Source: CAZHGD01 sp964531735 (lineage in GTDB: Bacteria; Armatimonadota; UBA10988). From it: 62,384 nt of DNA. The stretch is from positions 1 to 62,384 of the forward strand of contig CAZHGD010000017.1 of NCBI GenBank assembly GCA_964531735.1. Direction: 5' to 3'. Below the pieces are notes generated by a model, which saw only the letters and a list, made by a program, of their open reading frames with translations, was not told the DNA's origin and ran no database searches. Below, one piece after another: positions 18,073 through 27,409 of this stretch. How positions within the stretch are numbered: position 1 is the stretch's first letter; every line of letters begins with the position of its first letter. Position numbers and translations under genes: made by a program.

Positions 18073-19028
18073 TGGGCGCCGTGCAGGATCTGGCCAACCG
18101 GATGCGCGAGGGCTTCGGTCGCGTGGTCGTGGGGCAGCACGAGGTCATCGACCATCTGATTCTGGCCCTGCTGCTGAACGGGCATGTGCTGCTCGAAGGC
18201 GTGCCCGGTGTCGCCAAGACGCTGCTGGTCCGCACGCTCGCCTTGCTGCTCGGCGTCGGCTGCAAGCGCATCCAGTTCACGCCCGACATGATGCCGTCCG
18301 ACATCATCGGCACCAACGTCTTCGACGTGGCCACCGCCACCTTCCGCCTGCGCCAAGGGCCGGTCTTCTGCAACCTGCTCCTGGCCGACGAGATCAACCG
18401 CACGCCGCCGAAGACGCAGGCGGCGCTGCTCGAGGTCATGGAGGAGCGCCAGGCCACCATCGACGGACAGGCCTATCCCATGGCCGAACCGTTCATGGTC
18501 TGCGCGACCATCAACCCGATCGAGTACGAAGGAACGTATCCGCTGCCCGAGGCGCAACTGGACCGCTTCCTGTTCAAGCTGCCGGTCACCTATCCGGACG
18601 CCGCGGCCGAGCAGGACCTGCTACGCCGGGCCGATCACGGCTTCGAGGCCCGTCACCTGGGCCAAGCGGGCCTGCAGCAGGTGGTCAGCATCGACGATCT
18701 CGGCGCTGCCGCCGCTGAGTGGCGGGCCATTCGGGTTGACGACCGCCTGCTGGAGTACCTCGGCGCCGTCGTCCAGGCCAGTCGTGACTCCGCCGACCTG
18801 CTGCTCGGTGCCAGTCCGCGTGCCGCCATTGCGCTGCTGAACGCGGCGAAGGCCCGCGCGGCCATGGAGGGCCGGACCTTCGTGTTGCCCGACGACGTCA
18901 AGGCACTGGTCGGCGCGGTGCTGCGGCACCGGATTGTGCTGCGGCCCGAGGCCGAGATCGAGGGTCGCCGACCCGACGACGTGCTCGCCGAGCTGATCGA
19001 CAGTGTCGAGGTGCCGCGAACCACCTGA
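18072..19028 (+). CDS. MoxR-family AAA+ ATPase
   Basis: 318 residues, starting within the stop of the preceding gene. The AAA+ core is complete: Walker A GVPGVAKT (residues 43-50), Walker B LLLADE (102-107) followed by INR, sensor region CATINPIEYEGTYPLPEAQL with the Arg finger motif DRF, and a C-terminal lid with GASPRAAIALLNAAKA. MoxR ATPases act as chaperones that help assemble or activate partner proteins, often von Willebrand A domain or DUF58 proteins. No DUF58 gene follows here because the next gene, hisA, is convergent, so the usual operon appears shortened. Confidence 0.93.
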   Translation: MGAVQDLANRMREGFGRVVVGQHEVIDHLILALLLNGHVLLEGVPGVAKTLLVRTLALLLGVGCKRIQFTPDMMPSDIIGTNVFDVATATFRLRQGPVFCNLLLADEINRTPPKTQAALLEVMEERQATIDGQAYPMAEPFMVCATINPIEYEGTYPLPEAQLDRFLFKLPVTYPDAAAEQDLLRRADHGFEARHLGQAGLQQVVSIDDLGAAAAEWRAIRVDDRLLEYLGAVVQASRDSADLLLGASPRAAIALLNAAKARAAMEGRTFVLPDDVKALVGAVLRHRIVLRPEAEIEGRRPDDVLAELIDSVEVPRTT

Positions 19029-19039
19029 TCGCGCCACGG

Positions 19040-19768
19040 TCAGGACGAACGAGCCACCGCAATCGCCTGCGCCAGGTCGATGCTGCCCTCGTAGAGCGCC
19101 CGCCCGATGATCATGCCCTCGACGCCCAGCGGGCCCAGTTGTGCGATGCGCCGTACGTCGTCCAGTGTGCTGATCCCGCCGGACGCAATCACCGCCAGGC
19201 TGACCGCGCCCGCCATCCGGGCCTGGGCGGCCACGTTCGGACCCGCCATGGCACCGTCCGACAGCACGTCGGTGAAGACCAGCCGCCGCGCGCCCAGCCG
19301 CTCCAGGTCCTGCGCAAAGGCTACGGCATCCAGGTTGGTCGCCTCGGCCCAGCCTTGCACGGCCACCCGGCCGTCGCGCGCGCCGATGTCCATGACGATC
19401 CGCTCGCCGTGGGCCGCCAGCGATTCGGCCACGAACTCCCGGTCGCGCACCGCCGCCGTGCCCAGGATGACGCGCGCCACGCCGGCGGCGAAGTACTGGC
19501 CGATGGTGGCCCCATCGCGGATGCCGCCGCCGACCTGCACCGGCACACCGGTCGCCGCACAGATCGCCGCCACGCTGTCGAGGTTGCGCGGTACCCCGTC
19601 GAAGGAGCCGTCCAGATCGACGACGTGCAGGAACGTGGCCCCCTGCTCCACCCACTGCCGCGCCATGGCGGCCGGGTCGTCGCCATAGACCGTCTTCCGC
19701 TCGCGCTCGCCGCGATGGAGACGGACCACTTGGCCCTCGCTCAGATCAATGGCAGCGTAGACTAGCAC
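19040..19768 (-). CDS. hisA: Phosphoribosylformimino-5-aminoimidazole carboxamide ribotide isomerase
   Basis: 242 residues, the normal length. It starts with GTG at 19768, with AGGAG 8 bases upstream. HisA catalyses the Amadori-type isomerisation of ProFAR to PRFAR in histidine biosynthesis, in the cytosol. The beta-alpha barrel is complete, with two half-barrel phosphate-binding motifs (PVQVGGGIRDG and AVIASGGIST) and both catalytic Asp residues, Asp8 in VYAAIDLSEG and Asp127 in IVMDIGARDG. It starts 19 bases after the stop of the SLBB export gene and probably shares its transcript. No other his genes are in the window. Confidence 0.95.
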   Translation of the reverse strand: MLVYAAIDLSEGQVVRLHRGERERKTVYGDDPAAMARQWVEQGATFLHVVDLDGSFDGVPRNLDSVAAICAATGVPVQVGGGIRDGATIGQYFAAGVARVILGTAAVRDREFVAESLAAHGERIVMDIGARDGRVAVQGWAEATNLDAVAFAQDLERLGARRLVFTDVLSDGAMAGPNVAAQARMAGAVSLAVIASGGISTLDDVRRIAQLGPLGVEGMIIGRALYEGSIDLAQAIAVARSS

Positions 19769-19787
19769 GCGTCCTGGCTCCTGCCGG

Positions 19788-22700
19788 TCACTTGACCGCC
19801 TGCGTCAACGCCAACAGCGTCGTGGCAAACCCGCCGATGACGCCGGCGATGGCTTGCAGGTCCTCGGTGGCGCGACGCTCGCGCGGCAACGTCAGCGGAC
19901 GCGGCAGCACCAACACCATATCGCCGCGCCGAACCGTCGTACTGAGGCCCGCCGCCGTGATGCTCCCGTTCGCCCGCACCACCAGGATGCCGGCCACGTC
20001 GGCGTTGCGCGTCAGCCCACCACAGCGCCGGACGTAGTGGTCTACCGCCTTGCCCTCGGTGAACGGTTGCGCCATGTTGCTGACCACCTCGCCCTGCACC
20101 AAGACCAGGTGTGGCATCTCGGGCACCACCAGAATGTCGTTCGGGCGCAACTGCAAGTCCTCACGCCCCTCCAGGACGGCTTGCAGGTCGAGTGCCACTC
20201 GCACGTAGTGGCGCAGCACGCGCGGCGTTCTCGGCAGCTCGTCGCGCTCTTTCATCTCGCGGTCGAACGGCGTTCTGACCTTCGCTGGCTTGGTGGGATC
20301 CTCGGGCGTCTGCGCCGCGGTGTCCTTGGCCTCTTTGTCTGCCTCCGCCTGCGACTTGGCCGCCTCGGCCTTGGCTCGTGCCTCATCGTCCTTGGCTGGC
20401 GCCTCGTCGCCGGTCGGCTCCAACGGGCCCAGCGGGTCACGTCGCTCCGGCACCTGCGGCTCCGTGGTACGCGTGGCGCCCTGGCGTCTCGACTTGGTGC
20501 GGGGCGTCGAGGTGTCCTCGCGGTCCTCGACGTCCTCGTCGGCCGGTGCGTCGGCGTCCATCTCGTCTTCATCGCGCTCTGATGCGCGACCGCTGCTTCT
20601 GGCGTCGCGGTCGGTACGCCGACGCCCTTCGCCGGCGGTATCGCGCTGGTCGCGCGGGTCGCGCTGCGTGCTGCCGCCCTTGTCACGATCGGCGCTCTGC
20701 GAGCGCTCTGACGCGCGAGCGCGGCTCCTGGTGCTCGAGCGGGCCGCGCTCGGCTTGCGCTGCCCACTGGCGGCGATGCCGTAACGGCTGCGCTCCATCA
20801 GCTCCAACTCGCTGTCGATGCGCGTCAGGTCGCGCGACTCGCCGAGGTCGTCGGCCAACTTGCTGGGGACCATCTCGACCGGCAACACCCGCTCGCCCTG
20901 CCCCAGCCACTCCGGCGGGCTGGTCACGCCTTTGCTGAGGACCAGCGCGTAGTCGTCGCGGATGCGGCGCACGCGTAGGGCGTGGAACACGTCACTGCCA
21001 TAGCGCGCAACTTCGGCATCGACCACCTCGTCGACCCGCCGCAGCAGGACCGCACCCTCGATGAACGCGCCGGGCAGCACGCCCTTCGCGCGGTCGGTCA
21101 GGATCTGGCGCAGGCTCTCCTCGGTCCCGGCCAGCGGGAAGAAGCCCGGCAGCGCCAGCCGGCCGCGGAGCAGTACCTCGCGGGCGCGGTGCTTGTACTC
21201 GCCGAGCGTCTGCACGAAGACGGAGTCACCGTCTTCCAGTTCGAGGTCCTGCGTCTTGTCGCCCGCCAGCATCCGGCGCAGGTCGGGGCGGATGATCACC
21301 GTCCGAGTGTCCCGCGCCCGGGCCACTTCGCAGGCGGTGAAGGCCACGTTCCGCGTCAGTCCGCCGGCGCGGAAGATCAGATCGCTGAGCGTCATGCTGT
21401 CGGTTCGCTCATAGCGGCCCGGACGCTGCACCTCGCCCTTGATCTCGACTCGAGCTTCGCTGTAGACGGCTTGCTGGTGCGTGAAGACCCGCAGTTGGTC
21501 GCCATCCTCCAGCGGCATCAACTGCGGGCGGATGCTCAGGTCGAAGGGGATCACCCGCCAGCGACCGTTGGCCGCGCGGCGGCGGAGTTCGGCTCGCGGC
21601 AGGTAGGCATCCGGCGTGGTGCCTGCCGCCAGGTGCAGCAGGTCCTCCACCGTCATGTTGTCACCCAGCGGGAACAGGCCGGGGAAGTGCACGGCCCCCG
21701 AGACCCGCACCGAGCGCGGCGTCGCGCGCACCTCTTGCCACGGCACCACCTCGACGAGGTCCTCGTCCTCGAGCACTGGGTTGTGCTCCGGTGTGTTGCG
21801 CATCGCGCCCGCTGGGCTGAACCGCACGAACCGGACGTGACCGCTCTCGGTTCGCCGGATGATGTACGCCGCGTCGCGGTCGGCGTCGACCTTGAGCCCG
21901 CCGGCTGTGACGATCAGGTCACGCACCGTCATGCCCTGGTGGCGCGGGTAGTGGCCCGGCTGGCCGACCGGGCCGTTGATGGTCACGCGCGCTTGCGTGC
22001 CGCGGGCCACCTCGTCCGAACTGGGCACGCGGATGACGTCCTCATCCTGGAGCGCCAGCGAGCCCATCGGGTCACTGCCGGCGACCATCTTGGCGACGTC
22101 GAAGTAGAACACCTCGGGGTTGGCCGACCCACTCACGGCCCGCGTCACCTGGCCCCTGGCCCCGGCTCGCGGCACAATGCCACCGGCGCGCACCAGCGCG
22201 TCCGAGAGCTTCATGCCCACCGTCAGCGGGTAACGCCCCGGCTTGCGGACCATGCCCTCCAGGACGATCCTCGGCGCCTGGCCAACGTCGGTCAGCAACG
22301 GCACCAGCAGTTGGTCGCCGTTCTGCAGATAGGGGTTCGGCTTCGGCAGATCGCCGCGCGACAGGCCGCTCAGGTCGACCCGTTGCTCGGTCTGCCCGTC
22401 GCGCCCACGGGAGATCACGATGCCGTGGGTGGCCGCGCCCGGGCCCACGCCGCCCGCCTTGGTGAGCGCGTCGGCCACCGTGCTGTCGGCGTCGAAGGTG
22501 TAGGCCCCCGGCATCGACACGGCGCCCGAGACGACCACCGTCACCGGCGGCAGGCCGGTGGCGAAGGGTATCTCGACGGTGTCGCCCGCCTGCACCCCAA
22601 TCCGGGCGGCCGGGCCGCCGCGCCGCACCTCGGCCACCTCGAACGAGATGGTCTCCACGCCGCCCTCGCGCCGCGGCCGCTTGATCAGCCCGGTGGACCG

Positions 22701-24215
22701 GTACCCCTTCTGCTGCACGCCCTGGGCCTTGGCCATCAGGTCGCCGAGCGTCATGCCCGGCTCGGCACCGTACTCGCCCTCGCGGCCAAAAGCCCCCTTG
22801 ACCGTGACCACCGAGCGTTCGCCGCCCAGCTCGAGGACCATCACCGTGTCGCCGTGGCGCAGCGGCTCCAGCTTGGCCGTGCTGGCCGTGCCGGCCAGCA
22901 CCTCGCGCGCGCCGAAGTCGAAGATCGCCTCATCGGTGCGGTCCTGGATCCGGCGCAACTGCAAGCGCGCCGCACGGCTGCGGAGTCCGCCGGCCAGCCG
23001 GAGCGCATCGCGCACCGTCTGCTCGGTGAGCAGTTCATACCGCGCCGGACGGCTCACCTCGCCGTCGACACCGACCAGCCGCTCGGCCACCGGCACGTAG
23101 ATGCCATCGCCGTCACGCAGGCTGAGGTTGTCCTTCGGATCGCCCTCCAGGAGCAGGCCGTAGAGGTCGATCACCGTCATCTTGCCATCGCGGTACAAGC
23201 GCACCCGCCGCAGCGAGGCCATGCTGCGCGGGCCGCCGGCCGCGGCGATGGCGTCGTAGACGGTGCCGTAGCCGGTGATGATGACGTTGGCCGAGGGCCG
23301 GCGCACCTCGCCGCCGACCGAGACGCGTAGCGCGTGCAGGTCGATGTAGCTGACCCGCACCGAGGCCTCGCGCGGGCCCCGCCGGCGGATCAGCCGCGTG
23401 ATGATCTCTTCGAACTCGCGGGCCGTCATACCGGCCACCTGGACCGCGCCGACCGGCACAAAGCTGATGTTGCCGTCGGGCGCCACCGCGACCTTGGCGG
23501 TCTGCGGCTCCACGTATGGGTTCCAGAAGGTAATCGCCATCTGGTCGCCGGGCAGCAGCCGGTAGCTCGGCGGCGGCGTCGAAATCGGGTTCTGCTGGGT
23601 GGACGATGCCCGCGCAATGATGGCCTGCCGGAAGGCGACCTGGCCGAACAGCGGCAGTTCGTCGCCGGCCTCGGCCTCGATCTCGTCGAGCAGTGACTCG
23701 AGCGCCTGATCCTCTAGATCTTCGGTGGCCCGACGGCCGTAGAAGCGCTGGATGCGCTTCAGGCGGGCCTTCTCCTTCTCGTCCTCTGCGCTCGTCGCCC
23801 CGGCCTTGCTACGGTCCTTGCGCGTGTCCCGCTTGCCGGTGCGGTCCCTGGAGTCCTTGGTCCGGTCGTCCTCGGGCTCGTCGGTATCCGCCGTCGAGCG
23901 CTTGGTGCGCTTGGTCCGGCGTGAGGTGTCGCGGTCGGTCTCGTCTGTCCGGCGCCGGGTCGTCGGCGTGTCCTCGTCATCGCGGCTCCGGTCGCGGTCC
24001 GCACGAGTGGTGTCATCGTCGCCGGGCTCCTCGCGGTCTTGGCGCCGACGCTGCTCGCCTGAGGTGTCGTCGTCGCGCCGCCGTTGACGGCCACCGTCTC
24101 GGGCGTCGCCACTGGTGGTGCGGTCAGAACCGCTCTGTGACTGAGCCGGCACAGGAACAATGGCGAACAACGCCGTGAGGACCAACCAACTGGCCATCGC
24201 CAACCGTCGGCGCAT
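19788..24215 (-). CDS. Giant SLBB-repeat polysaccharide export protein
   Basis: 1475 residues with a signal peptide (MRRRLAMASWLVLTALFAIVPVPAQ); GAGGTG lies just before the ATG at 24215. Residues about 28-150 are a mixed-charge Arg/Asp-rich disordered tract. A polysaccharide-export domain starts near 216 (PSYRLLPGDQMAITFWNPY). About ten SLBB-like units follow, each of the form GxVxxPGxYxxxxxMTxxDLxxxAGG, for example GEVSRPARYELLTEQTVRDA, GAVSMPGAYTFDADSTVADA, GMVRKPGRYPLTVGMKLSDA and GEVQRPGRYERTDSMTLSDL. A second charged insert (about 1152-1318) separates the last SLBB unit (GEVVSNMAQPFTEGKAVDHY) from the rest, and a hydrophobic C-terminal helix ends the protein. Wza-type proteins form the outer channel for capsule or exopolysaccharide and are usually 350-400 residues with two or three SLBB domains, so this is a greatly enlarged version. 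hisA follows it. Confidence 0.85.
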   Translation of the reverse strand: MRRRLAMASWLVLTALFAIVPVPAQSQSGSDRTTSGDARDGGRQRRRDDDTSGEQRRRQDREEPGDDDTTRADRDRSRDDEDTPTTRRRTDETDRDTSRRTKRTKRSTADTDEPEDDRTKDSRDRTGKRDTRKDRSKAGATSAEDEKEKARLKRIQRFYGRRATEDLEDQALESLLDEIEAEAGDELPLFGQVAFRQAIIARASSTQQNPISTPPPSYRLLPGDQMAITFWNPYVEPQTAKVAVAPDGNISFVPVGAVQVAGMTAREFEEIITRLIRRRGPREASVRVSYIDLHALRVSVGGEVRRPSANVIITGYGTVYDAIAAAGGPRSMASLRRVRLYRDGKMTVIDLYGLLLEGDPKDNLSLRDGDGIYVPVAERLVGVDGEVSRPARYELLTEQTVRDALRLAGGLRSRAARLQLRRIQDRTDEAIFDFGAREVLAGTASTAKLEPLRHGDTVMVLELGGERSVVTVKGAFGREGEYGAEPGMTLGDLMAKAQGVQQKGYRSTGLIKRPRREGGVETISFEVAEVRRGGPAARIGVQAGDTVEIPFATGLPPVTVVVSGAVSMPGAYTFDADSTVADALTKAGGVGPGAATHGIVISRGRDGQTEQRVDLSGLSRGDLPKPNPYLQNGDQLLVPLLTDVGQAPRIVLEGMVRKPGRYPLTVGMKLSDALVRAGGIVPRAGARGQVTRAVSGSANPEVFYFDVAKMVAGSDPMGSLALQDEDVIRVPSSDEVARGTQARVTINGPVGQPGHYPRHQGMTVRDLIVTAGGLKVDADRDAAYIIRRTESGHVRFVRFSPAGAMRNTPEHNPVLEDEDLVEVVPWQEVRATPRSVRVSGAVHFPGLFPLGDNMTVEDLLHLAAGTTPDAYLPRAELRRRAANGRWRVIPFDLSIRPQLMPLEDGDQLRVFTHQQAVYSEARVEIKGEVQRPGRYERTDSMTLSDLIFRAGGLTRNVAFTACEVARARDTRTVIIRPDLRRMLAGDKTQDLELEDGDSVFVQTLGEYKHRAREVLLRGRLALPGFFPLAGTEESLRQILTDRAKGVLPGAFIEGAVLLRRVDEVVDAEVARYGSDVFHALRVRRIRDDYALVLSKGVTSPPEWLGQGERVLPVEMVPSKLADDLGESRDLTRIDSELELMERSRYGIAASGQRKPSAARSSTRSRARASERSQSADRDKGGSTQRDPRDQRDTAGEGRRRTDRDARSSGRASERDEDEMDADAPADEDVEDREDTSTPRTKSRRQGATRTTEPQVPERRDPLGPLEPTGDEAPAKDDEARAKAEAAKSQAEADKEAKDTAAQTPEDPTKPAKVRTPFDREMKERDELPRTPRVLRHYVRVALDLQAVLEGREDLQLRPNDILVVPEMPHLVLVQGEVVSNMAQPFTEGKAVDHYVRRCGGLTRNADVAGILVVRANGSITAAGLSTTVRRGDMVLVLPRPLTLPRERRATEDLQAIAGVIGGFATTLLALTQAVK

Positions 24216-24280
24216 AGGTCACCTCATCAGGACACGGTCAGCCGCAGACTGGGCTGGTAGAGACAAGCGGAGTGAGGGAA

Positions 24281-24353
24281 AGCCAACGGTCGGATTCGAA
24301 CCGACGACCTGCGCATTACGAGTGCGCTGCTCTACCAGCTGAGCTACGTTGGC
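24281..24353 (-). tRNA. tRNA-Thr (anticodon CGU)
   Basis: A 73-base cloverleaf read on the minus strand. The acceptor GCCAACG pairs with CGTTGGC, the D arm is GCTC-GAGC, the anticodon stem GCGCA pairs with TGCGC around loop CTCGTAA (anticodon CGT), and the T arm GTCGG pairs with CCGAC around TTCGAAT. The discriminator is T. The CCA end is not encoded. It lies 65 bases upstream of the SLBB gene and may be on the same primary transcript. Confidence 0.97.
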
Positions 24354-24412
24354 ACACATGACCAGCCGGCACATCCGGCCGGAGGCTGTACCAGCCCCTG
24401 TCACACACTCAG

Positions 24413-24442
24413 AATTTAGCATGGAACGAGACTACCTGTCAA
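24413..24442 (-). promoter_or_regulatory. Promoter for tRNA-Thr (and possibly the SLBB gene)
   Basis: Read on the minus strand, a perfect TTGACA (24437-24442) is followed after 18 bases by TAAATT (24413-24418), preceded by TGC in extended -10 form. It lies about 60 bases upstream of the tRNA 5' end. Confidence 0.6.
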
Positions 24443-24528
24443 CCTCGTGGAGCCGCTGTGGCACGCGCCGGTGAGCCATGGTTCGCCGGGCTGGCTGACG
24501 CTCCTTCGCGCCGCAGCAGGGCCACGGC

Positions 24529-27333
24529 TCACGGCCGCGCCGCAGCGCCGGTCATCTCCTGCAGCAGCCGCTCCAGGTTGGCCAGTTGCTCGCCATAGGC
24601 CTTGAGGTCACCTTTGCGGCGCGCTGCCTCGGCAGCATTCCACACTTCCTGTCCGCGCCTCGCCAGCCGCTGCAGCCGCAGGGCCTCCGGCGAGGCGGCG
24701 TTCGACGATGCCGTGCTCAGCGTCAGCTCCAGCGCCTCGCCCAGGCTCGGTGCCATGCGCACCACACCGTTGTACTGCACGGCCACGCGCTTCAGTTCGG
24801 GCAGCGCGCCGCGCCGCTCGGCCGTCAGGAAGATCGGTTCGATGTAGAGCAGCGTGTCGCCCAGCGGGATCACCAACAGGCGGCCCCGCAGCACGCGCGA
24901 CCCATGCTCGCTCCACAGGCTCATCTGCGCGCTGATCTCCGGGTCCTGGTCGATCAGCGCCTCCACCTGCATCGGTCCGAGCACCAGCCGGCTCTTCGGG
25001 AAGCAGAACGCGGTCAGGCGCCCGTAGCTGTCCGGGTCGCAGTCGGCCGCCAGCCAGCCCACCAGGTTGTCGCGGCCCGTCGCGGCTTCGTGCGCGCTCG
25101 CCGGAGTGAACGGCAGGATCAGCCGGAACACGGCCCGGTCTTCACCGGGCAGTCGCACCAGCACGTAGTAGGGCGTCACGCGCTCGCGGTTGATCTCGAA
25201 CCGGTAGCTGCCATCCGGCTGCGGCTCGCGCGTGGTGCTCTGCTCGCGCGCCACGTCCCACAGGTCCTCACCGTTATAGAACACGCGCGGGTCGGTCATG
25301 TGGAACCGCGCATAGGCCCGGGCCTGCAAGGCGTACAGGTCGACCGGGTAGCGCACGTGCTCGCGCACGGCCGGTGGCAACGGCTCGTGCGTGAACAGGC
25401 CGGGGTACGCCCGCTCATACGAGCGCAGCAGCGGATCGGCCGCGTCGAAGACATGGAACTTGACGGTGCCGTGATAGGCGTCCATGACCACTTTGACGCT
25501 GTTGCGCACGTAGGCCGGCCGAGCTCGTTCGGACAACTCCGGCTGCTCGCGCCGCAACGCCAGGGCCGGCTGCAGCGAGTGCGGCCAGGAGTAGGGATAG
25601 CGACTGCTGACCGTGTAGGCGTCGAGCACCCAGACCAGGCGTCCGTCGGCCAGCACCGGATAGGGCTCCGAGTCGAAGTCGAGGAACGGCGCCAGCGCCT
25701 GCACGCGCTCCATCAGCGCCCGCCGGTAGTGCAGCCGGCTGGCCGGGGTGAGCAGGTCCGATACCAGCAGGTTCAGGCTGCGCAGCCGCAGCGCCCAGGC
25801 CAGGCGCCGCAGGCCACTGCCCAGGCGTAGGCCGCCGTCGCCCTGGTAGCTGGTGAACACGTTCTGGTCACCTTCGGGATAGTCCAGTTCGCGGGTCACC
25901 GCGCCCTGGCGCAGGCCCGTGACCACATAGTCCGAGGGGATCTCGCCGTAGTACACCCGCGGTTCGGCGATGTGGAGTTCGGCAGCGCCGCGGGGCGGGA
26001 TGTCGCGCACGACTTTGACCGGCTCACCCGCCGCGCCAGCCGTGCTGGCCAACGCCATCACCAGACCCAGGCCGTGCGTGTAGACCAGATGGCGGTTGAC
26101 CCAGTTCTGCGCCGACGACTCCAGGCGGTCGACCTGCATCTCGCGGACCACCACCGAGACCTGCCGCCGCTGGCCGTTCAGCACGTAGCGGTCATAGTCG
26201 GCCACCAGGAAGTTGTAGTAGCTCCGCAAGGTCTCGGTGCCGACCAGTTGCTCCGTCATCTCGGCCGGCGACCAGAGCGGCACCGTTGCGAGCGTCTCTT
26301 TGTACGCCGCCAACTCACCGCCGCCGAGCGCGCCACCGGCATCGTAGCCTCGCTCGACGACTCGGTCGAGACCCAGTCCCGCGCGAGTGCCCGCAATGCA
26401 GGCGGCGATGTACGGCTGCTCGCGGTCGATCTCGTTGGGCGCCACCACCAGGGCCTGGCAGGCCGCCGGGATGAGCGCATAGCCGATGTGCAGCACGGCG
26501 TAGCCGCCGACGGCCCACCCGATCAGCCGCAACGAACGCAGGCGCACATTGGCCAGGAGCACGACCGCTACCACCGCGGCCGCCGCCAGCAGCACCCAGA
26601 GCAGCGGCAGGCGTACGTGCCAGTCGGTGTAGCCGATGCCGTGCAGCCGTTCGGTACGGCGGGTCACCAGCAGGCTGAAGCGCGCCAGCCAAGCCCACGA
26701 GGCCAGGCTGGCGAACAGCGCCACCCCCACCGCGGACAGGTGCGCCCGCGCCGGGGGTGAGACGGCGCGGAAGTCGCCGTACGAATCCGGGTCGCCCGGC
26801 ACCGGCAGCTCGATGTAGCGGAAGTACAGCGCCAGCCAGCAGGTCAGCAGGAGGCCCGTCAGCAGGCGTTGCGCATGGCTCCAGAACGGCAGCCAGGTCA
26901 TGTAGAACGACACGTCGCGGCCGAACACCGGATCCAGCGTCCCGGTGGGCACGCCGCTGAACATCAGGCGGAACGGATCCCAGAGTTGGGCCCACGACCA
27001 GCCGAACACGGCGGCCACGACCGTCAGCGCGAACGGCAGCAGCGCCCACAGGACCGGGCCGCCGAGCATCTCGTTCGGCCGCGGCTCGGCCCAGGCCGGC
27101 ACCTTGTCCAGCCGCCGGCTGAGCCGGAAGTTGCCGACCAGCAGGACGAGACCGGTGAGGAAGCCCACCGCGAACAGGCCGACCTGCGCCGACCACATGC
27201 GGACGAACACGCTGGTCTGCTGGAGCGAGGCGTACCACTGGTACTCGGTCCACCAGTACAGCCCGTAGCCGACGGCGGCCACCGTCACCAGACCGCCGAC
27301 CAGCCAGCGGAGCCAATTCTTCGCAGAACTCAC
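24529..27333 (-). CDS. UPF0182-family membrane protein
   Basis: About 934 residues. I favour the GTG at 27333, preceded by GAGGTGA; an in-frame TTG at 27369 is possible. The first 300 residues hold about seven hydrophobic segments (LVGGLVTVAAVGYGLYWW, VGLFAVGFLTGLVLLVGN, LLWVLLAAAAVVAVVLLA). The remaining soluble part has the UPF0182 (COG1615) signatures YYNFLVADYDRYVLNGQRR, NWVNRHLVYTHGLGLVMA and VVMDAYHGTVKFHVFD. Family members are 900-1000 residue membrane proteins of unknown function found in Actinobacteria, Cyanobacteria and other phyla. The gene sits between two tRNA genes on the same strand, starting 77 bases after tRNA-Arg. Confidence 0.9.
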   Translation of the reverse strand: MSSAKNWLRWLVGGLVTVAAVGYGLYWWTEYQWYASLQQTSVFVRMWSAQVGLFAVGFLTGLVLLVGNFRLSRRLDKVPAWAEPRPNEMLGGPVLWALLPFALTVVAAVFGWSWAQLWDPFRLMFSGVPTGTLDPVFGRDVSFYMTWLPFWSHAQRLLTGLLLTCWLALYFRYIELPVPGDPDSYGDFRAVSPPARAHLSAVGVALFASLASWAWLARFSLLVTRRTERLHGIGYTDWHVRLPLLWVLLAAAAVVAVVLLANVRLRSLRLIGWAVGGYAVLHIGYALIPAACQALVVAPNEIDREQPYIAACIAGTRAGLGLDRVVERGYDAGGALGGGELAAYKETLATVPLWSPAEMTEQLVGTETLRSYYNFLVADYDRYVLNGQRRQVSVVVREMQVDRLESSAQNWVNRHLVYTHGLGLVMALASTAGAAGEPVKVVRDIPPRGAAELHIAEPRVYYGEIPSDYVVTGLRQGAVTRELDYPEGDQNVFTSYQGDGGLRLGSGLRRLAWALRLRSLNLLVSDLLTPASRLHYRRALMERVQALAPFLDFDSEPYPVLADGRLVWVLDAYTVSSRYPYSWPHSLQPALALRREQPELSERARPAYVRNSVKVVMDAYHGTVKFHVFDAADPLLRSYERAYPGLFTHEPLPPAVREHVRYPVDLYALQARAYARFHMTDPRVFYNGEDLWDVAREQSTTREPQPDGSYRFEINRERVTPYYVLVRLPGEDRAVFRLILPFTPASAHEAATGRDNLVGWLAADCDPDSYGRLTAFCFPKSRLVLGPMQVEALIDQDPEISAQMSLWSEHGSRVLRGRLLVIPLGDTLLYIEPIFLTAERRGALPELKRVAVQYNGVVRMAPSLGEALELTLSTASSNAASPEALRLQRLARRGQEVWNAAEAARRKGDLKAYGEQLANLERLLQEMTGAAARP

Positions 27334-27409
27334 CAGACTCACCTCAGCGTTATCGGGGCGGGGGGCCAACCAGGGCAGGTCACGACGGGCGGCACCCGTG
27401 GGGATGCGA

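Noticed and set aside
20982..23330. A long plus-strand open frame (over 700 codons) opposite the SLBB gene
   Set aside because: It is an antisense shadow caused by high GC and codon bias; no ribosome site, no recognisable domain and lower coding quality than the SLBB gene.
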